The notes: generated by a model from the letters alone, not told the origin. A stretch of DNA of 64,000 nucleotides from DATFWC01 sp963777755 (GCA_963777755.1 CAVZSC010000032.1:62001-126000), one strand, 5' to 3'. Counted from the first letter of the stretch, positions 25,446 to 34,928 are shown. Program-made: numbers and translations.

Positions 25446-26438
25446 ATGGCCTCTCGCAGAAGCATCGTTGCCGGCCTTTCCGTCCTGGCACTGGTCGCGC
25501 TCTCGGCACCACAAGCGGACGCACAGACCGCATCCTATCCGGATCGCCCGCTCCGCATGATCGTGCCGTTCGCGCCCGGCGGGACCACCGACTTCCTTGC
25601 CCGCATCGTGCAGCCGAAGATGCAGGAGCTGCTCGGCCAGCCGGTGGCGATCGAGAACCGTGCGGGCGCCGCCGGCAACGTCGGCATGGAGCTCGCCGCG
25701 CGCGCGGCACCCGACGGCTATACGATCTTCCTCGGCGACGTCGGGACGATCGCCATCAATGCGTCGATCTTCAAGGACCAGCGAGTCGATCCCAACAAGG
25801 ACTTCGCCGCCATCTCGATCATCGCCGATACGCCGTCGCTGCTCGTCACCGGACCGAAATTCCCGCCCGGCTCGGTCGCCGAGCTGGTCGCGTATCTCAA
25901 GGAGCGTCCCGGCCAGGTGAGCTTCGCATCGCAGGGGAGCGGCAGCCTCAATCGTCTGGTCATGGAGCTGTTCGCCGAGAAAGCGGGCGTGAAGATCAAC
26001 CACGTGCCCTACAAGGGCGGCTCGGGGCCGGCCGCAGCCGACATCATGGGCGGTCACATCCCGTTCATGTTCGCCACCATTCCGTCGACCATCAGCCATG
26101 TGCGCGCCGGCCGGATGAAAGCGCTGGGCGTCACGACGCGCGAACGCCACCCCGCGATAAAGGATCTCCCGACGCTCGCCGAGTCCGGCTTCCCCGATCT
26201 GGTGGTGAGCTCGTGGCAGGGATTCTTCGTGCCCGCCGCAACGCCGAAGGCGGTCGTGGACAAGCTGCATGCCGTCGTCGTGCAGGTCATGGCGGACGAG
26301 GGCGTGAAGACGCGGATCGCCGAAGGAGGATCGCTGGCGATCTCGAGCAAGTCGCCGCAGGAGGCAGCAAGCTTCGCGGCGAGCGAAACCGCACGGTGGT
26401 CGGCGGTGGCAAAGGCGGTCAACGCCACGGCCGACTGA
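25446..26438 (+). CDS. Bug-family TTT receptor
   Basis: A 330-residue periplasmic receptor with a clear signal peptide (ends near ADAQTA), then YPDRPLRMIVPFAPGGTTDF. Its mature sequence is strikingly close to the receptor at 27841-28848 (shared HVPYKGGSGPAAAD, ASQGSGS and SSWQGFFVP-like blocks). The two look like paralogous receptors feeding the single TctB/TctA pair in this operon. Confidence 0.9.
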   Translation: MASRRSIVAGLSVLALVALSAPQADAQTASYPDRPLRMIVPFAPGGTTDFLARIVQPKMQELLGQPVAIENRAGAAGNVGMELAARAAPDGYTIFLGDVGTIAINASIFKDQRVDPNKDFAAISIIADTPSLLVTGPKFPPGSVAELVAYLKERPGQVSFASQGSGSLNRLVMELFAEKAGVKINHVPYKGGSGPAAADIMGGHIPFMFATIPSTISHVRAGRMKALGVTTRERHPAIKDLPTLAESGFPDLVVSSWQGFFVPAATPKAVVDKLHAVVVQVMADEGVKTRIAEGGSLAISSKSPQEAASFAASETARWSAVAKAVNATAD

Positions 26439-26480
26439 CACGGCCAGATCGGGACTTGAATGATGCCCGAGAGGACCACG

Positions 26481-27773
26481 ATGGCGCCCACGCCGCTCAA
26501 GCCGATCGAACTCGGCAAGGCCAAGGTGCCCTATGCGCAGGGCATGAAGGCGGGACGGTGGGTGTTCGCCACCGGTCACATGGCGCAGACGCCCGACGGC
26601 TGGCTCGACCCGGATGTGGCCGCCGCAGGCCTGCCGCACGGCGGCCTGCCGCAGAACCAGAAGGAGGCTGAGCTCATCTTCGACCGCATCGACGCGGTGC
26701 TGGCGGTGGCCGGGACCGGTCTCGGCAACGTGGTGCGGGTCGACCAGTACTACCCGACCTGGAAGGCGGTCGATCACTATCATGTGGTTCGCCGCAAGCG
26801 CCTGCCGACCATTCCGCCGAGCACCTCGATGGTCATGCAGGCGCTGTCGGTGCCGGGCGCCGCGATCAACGTCCAGGCGATCGCCACGCTGCCATCGTGC
26901 GGGCTCGACCCGCAGCCGATCCGTGACGCCGCGATCGACGCGCACCCGACCTCCGGCTATCCGGCAGCGCTCACGGCCGGCGACTACGTGTTCCTGCCGG
27001 GCATGACGGCGGCCGCCAAGCCCGGCCAGCCGGCGCGCGAGGGATTGGCCGAGGCGGCGCAGATGCCGGCGGGTTTCCTGTGGCGCGGCACGCCAATCAA
27101 GCTGGAGACCGAGTACATCATTGCCGAGAAGATCCTGCCGGCGCTCGATCTCGCCGGCGCGTCGGCCGCGAACGTCTGCAAGGCGCAGGCCTACCTGGCG
27201 CACGGCGAGGATTTTTCCGGCTTCCTCCAGGTGTGGAACAAGTATTTCGGCTCTTCGCCGTGCGCCCTGTCGGTCATCCCCTGCGCGAACCCAGGGATCG
27301 GCCAGGAAAAGGCGCGCATCGAGATCAACGTGCTCGCCGTGAAGGACGCCGGCGCGACCCGAAAACAGATCATCGGCGGCGACCTGTTTACCGGCTACGA
27401 CAACGTGCCGGCCGCCGTGAAAGCCGGCGACCTCCTGCTCCTGTCCGGCCTGATGGCAATCGACCGGCGCGGGCTCGTCGCCGCAGCGGCGATCGACCCG
27501 CGCCAGCCCTACCTGCAGTCCTCGATCAAGGCGCAGACCGCCGCGATCCTCGAGCGAGCCGCCCATGTCTGCGCGCTCGGCGGCACGGACCTGAGCCGCG
27601 TCGTCCGCATCCAGCACTTCCATAGCGACCTGCGCGAGCTCCTGCCGGCGCTCGAGGTGTGGCAGCAGGTGCTGCCGGCACGACCCTTGCCTTTCACGGC
27701 GGTCGAGACGCCGCCGCACATGCCGGCCCCGGGCGTGAGTCTGATCGCCGACCTGTGGGTCCATGCACCGTGA
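26481..27773 (+). CDS. Triple RidA-like domain protein
   Basis: About 430 residues made of three consecutive RidA-like units. Unit 1 (to about 135) contains RWVFATGHMAQTPDG and ends INVQAIATL. Unit 2 (about 155-290) contains DYVFLPGMTAAAKPG and ends IEINVLAVKD. Unit 3 (about 305-430) contains DLLLLSGLMAIDRRG and ends LIADLWVHAP. RidA proteins are normally about 130 residues and form trimers, so one chain could fold into a complete trimer. The position of the deaminase Arg is Ser/Thr in units 1-2 and possibly Arg in unit 3. The start at 26481 has a GAGAGG site; 26460 is an alternative. Confidence 0.8.
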   Translation: MAPTPLKPIELGKAKVPYAQGMKAGRWVFATGHMAQTPDGWLDPDVAAAGLPHGGLPQNQKEAELIFDRIDAVLAVAGTGLGNVVRVDQYYPTWKAVDHYHVVRRKRLPTIPPSTSMVMQALSVPGAAINVQAIATLPSCGLDPQPIRDAAIDAHPTSGYPAALTAGDYVFLPGMTAAAKPGQPAREGLAEAAQMPAGFLWRGTPIKLETEYIIAEKILPALDLAGASAANVCKAQAYLAHGEDFSGFLQVWNKYFGSSPCALSVIPCANPGIGQEKARIEINVLAVKDAGATRKQIIGGDLFTGYDNVPAAVKAGDLLLLSGLMAIDRRGLVAAAAIDPRQPYLQSSIKAQTAAILERAAHVCALGGTDLSRVVRIQHFHSDLRELLPALEVWQQVLPARPLPFTAVETPPHMPAPGVSLIADLWVHAP

Positions 27774-27840
27774 CATACGCGTCTTCAAACTGGCCGGGCC
27801 AACACAAGCTTCGGCGCGCAGGCTGAAAAGGAAGGCACCG

Positions 27841-28848
27841 ATGACGCAATTCACCACGCGATGGGCCGCAAGGACCAACTGCGCGGCACTCGCCGCGACC
27901 GTTTTGCTGCTCGCCAATCCAGCCGTCGCCGCCGAGGACGCCGCAAAATATCCCTCGCAGCCGATCCGCTTCGTCATTCCGTTCTCGCCCGGCGGCACCA
28001 CGGATTTCGTCGCCCGGACGGTCCAGCCGCGGCTGCAGGCCCTGCTCGGGCAACCGGTCGCGGTCGAAAACCGGCCGGGCGCGGCGGGCAACGTCGCCAT
28101 GGAGCTGGTGGCCAAGATGGCAGGCGACGGCTACACGCTGCTGCTCGGGGACGTCGGCAGCATCACCATCAATGCGGCGATCTATCCCGACATGCGGGTG
28201 AAGCCGCTGCGGGACTTCACCGCCATATCGGTCGTCACGCACACCCCGTCGCTGCTCGTCACCAGCGCGAAATTCGCGCCCAGGACGGTTGCCGAGCTGG
28301 TCGACTACGTGAAGCAGCGGCCCGGCAAGGTGAGCTTCGCCTCCCAGGGCAGCGGCAGCCAGAACCGCCTGGCGATGGAAGTGTTCGCCGAGAAGGCCGG
28401 CCTGAAGATGGTGCACGTCCCCTACAAGGGCGGCTCGGGCCCGGCTGCCGCCGACCTCATGGGCGGCCACGTGCCGATGATGTTCGCCGGACTGCCGCCG
28501 ACCGTCGCCCATATCCGCGGCGGGCGCATGAACGTGCTCGCGGTCGCCACCAAGGAGCGCCACCCTGCCCTGCCCGACGCACCGACCTTCATCGAGGCCG
28601 GCTACCCGGATTTCGTGATGAGCTCCTGGCAAGGCATCTTCGTGCCCAGCACCACGCCCAAGCCGATCGTCGACAAGCTGCACGGCGTTCTGGTCCAGGT
28701 CATGGCCGATCCGGACGTGCGCAAGCGCCTCGCCGAAGGTGGTCTCTCCCCCGACAGCCCGACGCCGGAAGAGTCGGCGCGGTTCATCGCCAAGGAGGCC
28801 GACCTGTGGACCGGCATCTCCAAGGCGGTGGGCGCGACGGCCGACTGA
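27841..28848 (+). CDS. Bug-family TTT receptor paired with TctB/TctA
   Basis: A 335-residue secreted receptor. The signal peptide ends near PAVAAED; the mature part begins YPSQPIRFVIPFSPGGTTDF. GGAAGG precedes ATG 27841. It is followed 33 bases later by tctB and then tctA, the standard TTT receptor-membrane protein order. Its close paralogue is two genes upstream. Confidence 0.92.
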   Translation: MTQFTTRWAARTNCAALAATVLLLANPAVAAEDAAKYPSQPIRFVIPFSPGGTTDFVARTVQPRLQALLGQPVAVENRPGAAGNVAMELVAKMAGDGYTLLLGDVGSITINAAIYPDMRVKPLRDFTAISVVTHTPSLLVTSAKFAPRTVAELVDYVKQRPGKVSFASQGSGSQNRLAMEVFAEKAGLKMVHVPYKGGSGPAAADLMGGHVPMMFAGLPPTVAHIRGGRMNVLAVATKERHPALPDAPTFIEAGYPDFVMSSWQGIFVPSTTPKPIVDKLHGVLVQVMADPDVRKRLAEGGLSPDSPTPEESARFIAKEADLWTGISKAVGATAD

Positions 28849-28881
28849 AGCCGACACGAGCCGCAGAACGAGACGAGCATC

Positions 28882-29328
28882 ATGCGCATCCGCACCTCGC
28901 CCGACCTCGTCTCCGGCCTGTTCTTCTGTGCGGCGGCGGCGATCGGCATCGCGCTCTCGTCGCGGCTCGAGCTCGGCTCCCCGGCGCGCATGGGGCCGGG
29001 CTTCTTCCCGATGGGCCTGAGCGTCATCCTCATGGTGCTCGGCGCCATCGTGCTGGTGCGCGCTCTGCTCGAGCGGGACGCCGAGGAGATCGGATCGGTC
29101 AATCCGCGCCCGCTCGCGGTCGTGCTCGGCGCCGTCGTGCTGTTCAGCATCCTGCTCGAGCGTTGGGGCTTTGCGATTGCGGCCGCGCTGCTCATCGTGG
29201 TTGCCCGGCTGGCGGGCGAGCGCTTCCGGCCGCTCGAAGTCGCCCTGCTGGCGCTCGGGCTGATCGCCTTCTCGGCCGGCGTGTTCCTGTTCGGCCTCAA
29301 GCTGCCGCTGCGCCTGCTGCCGACGTGA
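28882..29328 (+). CDS. tctB: TTT transporter small membrane subunit TctB
   Basis: A 148-residue protein with four hydrophobic segments and the TctB pattern: N-terminal SPDLVSGLFFCAAAAIGIAL, a GPGFFPMGLSVILMVLGAIV loop-helix, and two C-terminal segments. It is the small membrane subunit working with TctA. It lies between the receptor and tctA. Confidence 0.92.
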   Translation: MRIRTSPDLVSGLFFCAAAAIGIALSSRLELGSPARMGPGFFPMGLSVILMVLGAIVLVRALLERDAEEIGSVNPRPLAVVLGAVVLFSILLERWGFAIAAALLIVVARLAGERFRPLEVALLALGLIAFSAGVFLFGLKLPLRLLPT

Positions 29329-29338
29329 GGGCACGCGC

Positions 29339-30841
29339 ATGGAGCTCCTGACCCAGCTCGCCCTCGGCCTTTCGGTCGCCTTGCAGCCGGCCAACCTGGT
29401 GTACGCCCTGCTCGGGTCGGTACTCGGCACGCTGGTGGGCGTGCTGCCGGGGGTGGGGCCGGTCGCCACCATCTCGGTGCTGCTGCCGGTGACGTTCGGC
29501 CTCAACTCCACGTCCGCCATCATCATGCTGGCCGGCATCTACTACGGCGCCCAGTACGGCGGCTCGACCACCGCGATCCTGGTCAACCTGCCGGGCGAGT
29601 CGTCCTCGGTCGTCACCACGCTCGACGGCTACCAGATGGCGCGGCAGGGCCGCGCCGGCCTTGCGCTCGCGACGGCCGCGCTCGCCTCGTTCCTCGCCGG
29701 CACGCTGGCGACCGCCGTCGTGGCGGTCGCCGCCCCTGCGTTGGCGGAAGTCGCGCTCGCGTTCGGGCCGGCCGACTATTTCTCGCTCATGCTGTTCGGG
29801 CTGGTCGGGGCCGTGATCCTGGCGCAGGGCTCGGTGCTCAAGGCGCTGGCGATGATCGTGTTCGGCATGCTGCTAGGCACCGTCGGCATCGACGTGAACA
29901 CCGGCGCCGACCGCTTCACCTTTCGCATTCACCAGTTCGCCGACGGGCTCGACTTCGCGGTCGTCGCCATGGGCATGTTCGGGCTCGGCGAAACGATCGC
30001 CAACCTGGAGCGCGGCGAGAGCGTGCGCACCCATGTCGCCGGAATCCGCGGGCTGTGGCCGCGCCTCGCCGACCTCAAGGCCATCGTGCCGCCGGCGCTG
30101 CGCGGCACCGCGCTCGGCGCCGCGCTCGGCATCCTGCCGGGCGGCGGCCCGATCCTGGCGTCGTTCTCGGCCTATTCGCTGGAGAAGAAGATCTCCGCCA
30201 CGCCCGAGGCGTTCGGCAAGGGCGCGCTCGCGGGCGTCGCCGGACCGGAAGCGGCCAACAACGCGGCCGCGCAGACCGCCTTCATTCCCATGCTCACGCT
30301 GGGGATTCCCTCGACCGGCACCATGGCTCTGATGATCGGTGCCCTGATGATGCAGGGCCTCACGCCCGGACCGCAGCTCATGCTGCAGCGCCCGGATCTG
30401 TTCTGGGGCGTGATCGCCAGCATGTGGGTCGGCAACGCCATGCTGGTCGTCCTCAACCTGCCGCTGATCGGCATCTGGGTGAAGCTCCTGAGCGCGCCCT
30501 ATCGGCTGCTCTATCCGGCCATCCTCTTGTTCTGCTGCATCGGTCTCTACGCCATCCACAACGATGCGGTGGACATCCTGATCGGCGCCGCCTTCGGCTT
30601 CCTGGGGTATTTCTTCTCGCGGCTGAGATGCGAGCTCGCGCCGCTGCTCCTCGGATTCATCCTCGGTCCCCTGATCGAGGAGAACCTGCGGCGCACGCTG
30701 CTGATCTCGCTCGGCGATCCGACGATCCTCATCGAGCGCCCGATCAGCCTCGCGTTCCTCATCATGACCCTCGTGCTGATCGCGGCGCTCGCCGCGCCCG
30801 GGGTCCAGAGCCTGCGCAACAAGGCATTCGTCGAGAGCTGA
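29339..30841 (+). CDS. tctA: TTT transporter large membrane subunit TctA
   Basis: A 500-residue protein with about twelve hydrophobic segments and the two TctA glycine motifs, GTLVGVLPGVGPVATISVLL near residue 30 and LGAALGILPGGGPILASF near residue 260. It catalyses sodium- or proton-driven uptake of di/tricarboxylates delivered by the Bug receptors. Starts ten bases after tctB. Confidence 0.95.
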   Translation: MELLTQLALGLSVALQPANLVYALLGSVLGTLVGVLPGVGPVATISVLLPVTFGLNSTSAIIMLAGIYYGAQYGGSTTAILVNLPGESSSVVTTLDGYQMARQGRAGLALATAALASFLAGTLATAVVAVAAPALAEVALAFGPADYFSLMLFGLVGAVILAQGSVLKALAMIVFGMLLGTVGIDVNTGADRFTFRIHQFADGLDFAVVAMGMFGLGETIANLERGESVRTHVAGIRGLWPRLADLKAIVPPALRGTALGAALGILPGGGPILASFSAYSLEKKISATPEAFGKGALAGVAGPEAANNAAAQTAFIPMLTLGIPSTGTMALMIGALMMQGLTPGPQLMLQRPDLFWGVIASMWVGNAMLVVLNLPLIGIWVKLLSAPYRLLYPAILLFCCIGLYAIHNDAVDILIGAAFGFLGYFFSRLRCELAPLLLGFILGPLIEENLRRTLLISLGDPTILIERPISLAFLIMTLVLIAALAAPGVQSLRNKAFVES

Positions 30842-30902
30842 GGCTCGCGTGTCCAACCAAAGCTCAACAAGACCTTGGGAAAACGCCAGAAGGAGAACGC
30901 GG

Positions 30903-32291
30903 ATGGCACGCCGTATCGTGCGCGTCGACGGCATCGTTCCGGTCGTCCGCGGATACCCGTCGGCCGTCGTGGCGGACGGGCTCGTGTTCGTCAGCGGACA
31001 GCGCGGCGGACGGAGCGACATGACGCCCGACCTCGCGACCCTGCCGCGCGAGTTCCAGGACGCCTTCGCGCGCACGACCTTGTCGGACGAAGCCGCATTC
31101 GCCGCGGACGGCTGGACGGCGCACGAGAATCTCGATCGCGTGATCCGGGCGGCCGGTTCCGACCCGTCGCAGGTGCTGCGGCTGCACATCTGGCTGCGCG
31201 ACAAGCGCGTATTCCCGGTCTACGAGCGCATCCGCATGGCGTGGCAGAAGGTGCCGGCGCCGAGCAGTTGTCTGGGCGTGACCAATGTGCCCGGGCGCTT
31301 CGGGCACGCCGCCGGCATCGAGGCGCTGGCGGTCGTGCCGGGCGAGAATCCTCTGCTGCCCGGGCGCGCCACCGTGCGGACCTTCGACGACAAGGAGTTT
31401 CCCGCCGCAGCGTTCTATTCGCAGGCGGTGCGGTGCGGGCCGTTGGTCTTTCTCGCTGGCCACATCCCGATCGAGACCAACAAGCCGGGCCATCCGGTGA
31501 TCTCAGGGTTTGCCGACATCCCGCCCGAAGGACGCGTGTTCGCCACCGGCCGCAGCCACCCGGACAGCCGCCAGGGCCCGATCATGGCGCAGACGTGGTT
31601 CACCTATGAGAAGATCCGCGAGAACCTCGCCGCGCAGGGCCTCGGGCTCGACGCGATCAAGCACGTGGGCATCATGCTGCAGGACGTGCGCGACTTCGAC
31701 GCCTTCCAGCGCGTGCACCGCCATTTCTTTCCCGAGCAGTCGCCGGCGCTCGTCGTCGCGGGCTTCGACGAGGTGGGACACCGTGGAACCCGGATCGAGA
31801 TCGAGCCGACGGCGCTCGATCCGTCCGGCAATGTTCGCTGCCGGAGCATCGACTGGCCGTGCCCGGCGCCGTTTGCCGGACCGGCGGGCGTGCAGCTCGG
31901 AAACCTCTGCCTGTTCGCCGGCATGCTCGGGTTGAACGGCGCGGGACGGCTGGTGCGCGGCGCGCACGACCTGGACGACCCAGTCGGGCGGCGGGTGACC
32001 GACGACCTCGCCCGCCACGAGACGGCGCCCGGCTTTGCGGCGCAATGCTGGGCTGCCTGGTCGCTGCTGAAGGCTGTTGCGGGGCAGATGGAGATGCCGC
32101 TCGACTGCCTGACCAAGACGACCGTCTACCTCCGCCACGCCGCCGACCTCGCCATCTACGAGGAGATCCGCGAAGCGTTCCTGTCGAGCATCGGTGCCGA
32201 CCTGCCGGCCGCCGAATTCGTCGCCGTGCCGGCGCCGGGGCCGGTGGCGGCCGCCCAGGTGCAGATCGAGGCGACCGGTGTGCGCGCGTGA
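30903..32291 (+). CDS. Second triple RidA-like domain protein
   Basis: A 462-residue protein with three RidA-like units: unit 1 (PSAVVADGLVFVSGQRG to AAGIEALAVV, about 1-140), unit 2 (CGPLVFLAGHIPIETN to TRIEIEPTAL, about 165-305), unit 3 (GNLCLFAGMLGLNGAG to QVQIEATGV, about 325-460). It is diverged from the triple protein at 26481. None of the three units has an Arg at the RidA catalytic position as I align it. The start follows GAAGGAG. It is the last gene of the TTT run and its stop abuts the stop of the convergent isomerase-like gene. Confidence 0.78.
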   Translation: MARRIVRVDGIVPVVRGYPSAVVADGLVFVSGQRGGRSDMTPDLATLPREFQDAFARTTLSDEAAFAADGWTAHENLDRVIRAAGSDPSQVLRLHIWLRDKRVFPVYERIRMAWQKVPAPSSCLGVTNVPGRFGHAAGIEALAVVPGENPLLPGRATVRTFDDKEFPAAAFYSQAVRCGPLVFLAGHIPIETNKPGHPVISGFADIPPEGRVFATGRSHPDSRQGPIMAQTWFTYEKIRENLAAQGLGLDAIKHVGIMLQDVRDFDAFQRVHRHFFPEQSPALVVAGFDEVGHRGTRIEIEPTALDPSGNVRCRSIDWPCPAPFAGPAGVQLGNLCLFAGMLGLNGAGRLVRGAHDLDDPVGRRVTDDLARHETAPGFAAQCWAAWSLLKAVAGQMEMPLDCLTKTTVYLRHAADLAIYEEIREAFLSSIGADLPAAEFVAVPAPGPVAAAQVQIEATGVRA

Positions 32292-33122
32292 TCAGGCGAG
32301 CGCCTGCGCGATCAGCGCGCGGGTCGCGGCGGCGCCCTCGCGCGCGACGTCGAACGGCGAGCGTTCCCACTGGGCGGGGTTCGGCGCCTCGTAACTCAGG
32401 TGGCCGGTGTAGCGCTTCTCGTTGAGCAGCCGCAGCACCTCGAGCCAGCGCACGATCCCCTGCCCCGGCGGCAGCCGGTCGGTCGGCCGTCTGACCCCGG
32501 CCGAGACCGGTGCCGGCGGCGCATCGCTGTACTGGAAGGCGGCGATGTCTGCCGGGTCGACGTCGGCGAAGCCGCGGCCGCCCGCCCCGCTGCGCTCGAG
32601 GTGATAGGCGTCGAGCAGCATGCCGACGTTCTTCCGTGCCGCGCCGTCGATGATCTCGCGCAGCGCTGCGATGCTGTTGATCACGTCGTGCTGCGAATTG
32701 AACTCGATCGCCAGGGTGAGGCCGAATTCCCCCACCAGGTCGCCGGCCCGCTTGAGGTTGTCGATCGCGTCGCGTTTCGGGCCGGCGGTGGGTCCGGGCG
32801 CACACATGATCTGCGGGCAGTCGAGAGCCTTGGCATTCTCGCAGGTCTCGCGCAGCACGTCGAACAGGCGGCGGCTCTCGTCGCCAGTCGCAAACAGCCA
32901 GCCGTATTCGCAGCCGAGCGTGCACACCGGGATGTTCGCCGCCTCGATCGTGTCGAGCACCTGAGTAGTCGACGCGCCTTGATCGTAGCAGCGGGTGAAA
33001 TCGATGCGGCGCAGCTCGACCGCGTCGAAGCCGCCCTCGCGTGCCGCGTCGAGCACGACGGGAAGCGGCGTCGTGTCCAGCGTCCAGGTGTGCAGGGCGA
33101 GACGTCCGAACGGGGCGGTCAT
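32292..33122 (-). CDS. Sugar phosphate isomerase/epimerase-like TIM barrel protein
   Basis: A 276-residue AP_endonuc_2-type TIM barrel: LALHTWTLDTTPLPVVLDAA at the N-terminus, FDAVELRRIDF, LAIEFNSQHDVINS (metal-binding Glu) and MLLDAYHLERSG (Asp/His ligands). The family includes hydroxypyruvate isomerase, xylose isomerase-like and dehydratase enzymes. It is the last gene of the minus-strand operon that starts with the SMP-30 gene, six bases after the citryl-CoA lyase stop. Confidence 0.8.
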   Translation of the reverse strand: MTAPFGRLALHTWTLDTTPLPVVLDAAREGGFDAVELRRIDFTRCYDQGASTTQVLDTIEAANIPVCTLGCEYGWLFATGDESRRLFDVLRETCENAKALDCPQIMCAPGPTAGPKRDAIDNLKRAGDLVGEFGLTLAIEFNSQHDVINSIAALREIIDGAARKNVGMLLDAYHLERSGAGGRGFADVDPADIAAFQYSDAPPAPVSAGVRRPTDRLPPGQGIVRWLEVLRLLNEKRYTGHLSYEAPNPAQWERSPFDVAREGAAATRALIAQALA

Positions 33123-33128
33123 GGGCGA

Positions 33129-33911
33129 TCACTCCGCGCCACGCGCGTGCGCCGTGGCCTCCTCCTCGGCGCGCGTCTTGATCTCGCGGGCGATCGGATT
33201 TTTCAGCTCCTCGCGGATATGGCCGACGAGGCCGATCGCCCGCGCGATCACGCCGACGCCGCGCACGATCGTCCACGGCATGCCGAGTTCGCTCGCGATC
33301 GCCGCGATGGCGCCAGTGGCGTTGACCGGCAACGGCTTGCGCAGACGCTGCTCGGCTTCGGCGGCGATCCGTTGCATGAGATCGACGTAGCGCCCCGACA
33401 GCCCATTCTCCCGCGCGATCTGGAACAGGCGCGGGGCGCGCGGGTCGACCGGCTTGTGGAAATGGTGACCGATCCCGGGAATGGGCTTCTTCTGCGCGAC
33501 ATGCGCGGTCACGATGTCGCGCGCGAGCGCGCCGAGATCGCCTGGGGCCGAGCCTGGCGGCAGCGCCTCCTGCAGCACGCGAGCAGCCGTCTCCATGCTG
33601 CCGACGAACACGCTGCCGAGCCCGCACAGGCCGGCGGCGACAGCCGCCTGCATCGCCTCGGGCGCGCCCGCGAGCGTCATCCGCGCCGCGATCGCACTCG
33701 GCGAGAGCCCATGCTCCACCAGGGTCACCGCGATGGCGTTGAAGACCTTGGACTCTTCGGCATTCGGCCGGCGGTCCATCAGCTGCAGGAACGCCATGTC
33801 GCCGAGCGAGACGTGGCCGAGCAGCTCCTCGCACAGGTCGTAGCCCTTGACGACGATGCGATCGGGCGTGGCCCAGGCGAGCTCGGAGCGGATCGTCTTG
33901 CGTTTGCTCAT
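33129..33911 (-). CDS. Citryl-CoA lyase-like protein (citrate synthase fold)
   Basis: A 260-residue short citrate-synthase-fold protein. GLGSVFVGSMETAAR corresponds to the first active-site loop (its usual His is replaced), PGIGHHFHKPVDPRA is the second active-site His loop, and RGVGVIARAIGLVGHI is the C-terminal loop. Stand-alone proteins of this size are annotated as citryl-CoA lyases, which split citryl-CoA-type thioesters into acetyl-CoA and an oxo acid. The neighbouring CoA ligase and TTT receptor fit activation and cleavage of an imported hydroxy-acid. Confidence 0.75.
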   Translation of the reverse strand: MSKRKTIRSELAWATPDRIVVKGYDLCEELLGHVSLGDMAFLQLMDRRPNAEESKVFNAIAVTLVEHGLSPSAIAARMTLAGAPEAMQAAVAAGLCGLGSVFVGSMETAARVLQEALPPGSAPGDLGALARDIVTAHVAQKKPIPGIGHHFHKPVDPRAPRLFQIARENGLSGRYVDLMQRIAAEAEQRLRKPLPVNATGAIAAIASELGMPWTIVRGVGVIARAIGLVGHIREELKNPIAREIKTRAEEEATAHARGAE

Positions 33912-33956
33912 GCAATCGTTCCTTCGATCATTGCAGGACTCGCCGATGCGGCGGAC

Positions 33957-34928
33957 CTACTCGATGCGCGCGCCGGATCGCCGCACCACCTCGCCCCACT
34001 TGGCAATCTCCCCGACGATGAACGGCCTGACCTCGTCGGGACGGCTGCCGATGGGCTGGATCAGATCGTCGGCGAGCTGCTTGCCGATCGCGGGGCTGTT
34101 GAGCGCCGTCAACGCTTTCTTGTTGAGGCGGGCGATGATGTCGCCCGGCGTTCCTGTCGGCGCCGCCATGACGTACCAGACGTCGGAGCGATAGCCCGGC
34201 AGCGTCTCGGCGATGGCGGGCACGTCGGGAAGCCCGGCCGCCCGCTTCTCGGTCGTGACGGCGATCGCCCGCAGCGCCCCGGCCGCGAGATGGCCGGCGA
34301 TCGGCGCGTAGGTCGAGAACATCACTGGGACACGACCGGCCAGCACGTCCGCATAGGCGGCGCCGGCTCCCTTGTAGGGAACGTGGGTCATCGCGATGCC
34401 GGCGGTACTCTTCAGGAGCTCGGCGGAGAGATGCGCACCGCTGCCGTTGCCGGCGGATGCATAGGACAGCTCGTTGGGCTTTTGGCGCGCCAGTCGGACC
34501 AGATCGTCGACCGTGCGCACCGGCAGGCCCGGATGCACCACCAGCACGTAGGGCGCAACCGCCAAGAGCGCGATCGGCGCATAGTCGTTCGCCGGATCGT
34601 ACGACAGCTTGGCGAACAGGCTCGGGTTCACGGCGAACTGGGCGGTGAGCGCCAGCACGATGGTGTAGCCGTTCGGCTCGGCGCGGGCGACCTGCTGCAT
34701 GCCGATGATGCCGCCGGCGCCGCCGACATTCTCCACCACCACGCGCTGGCCCAAGCCCCGACCCATCTCCTCGCCGAGCCGACGCGCCAGCACGTCGGTG
34801 CCGCCGCCCGGCGGGTACGGCACGATGAGGCGGACCGGACGGTCCGGGTAGTCGGCCGCGCGCGGCTGCGGCGCGAGGAAAAGCAGGGCCGCAAGGGTCA
34901 AGAGACCGGCGATCATCCGCCCAATCAT
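33957..34928 (-). CDS. Bug-family TTT receptor
   Basis: A 323-residue secreted receptor: the short signal peptide ends near QPRAAD, followed by YPDRPVRLIVPYPPGGGTDV. GGAGG stands five to ten bases before ATG 34928. It lies between the acyl-CoA ligase (10 bases upstream) and the citryl-CoA lyase, so the operon encodes uptake, activation and cleavage together. The longer frame to 35144 overlaps the ligase and is rejected. Confidence 0.9.
   Translation of the reverse strand: MIGRMIAGLLTLAALLFLAPQPRAADYPDRPVRLIVPYPPGGGTDVLARRLGEEMGRGLGQRVVVENVGGAGGIIGMQQVARAEPNGYTIVLALTAQFAVNPSLFAKLSYDPANDYAPIALLAVAPYVLVVHPGLPVRTVDDLVRLARQKPNELSYASAGNGSGAHLSAELLKSTAGIAMTHVPYKGAGAAYADVLAGRVPVMFSTYAPIAGHLAAGALRAIAVTTEKRAAGLPDVPAIAETLPGYRSDVWYVMAAPTGTPGDIIARLNKKALTALNSPAIGKQLADDLIQPIGSRPDEVRPFIVGEIAKWGEVVRRSGARIE

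Noticed and set aside
24963..28115. 1050-codon open frame on the minus strand
   Set aside because: It lies antisense to the RidA, Bug and TctAB-operon genes, has His/Arg/Asp-rich low-complexity composition, and no family motif. Long antisense frames are expected in high-GC DNA.
27694..29538. 614-codon minus-strand frame
   Set aside because: Antisense to the Bug receptor, tctB and the start of tctA; same mirror-frame composition.
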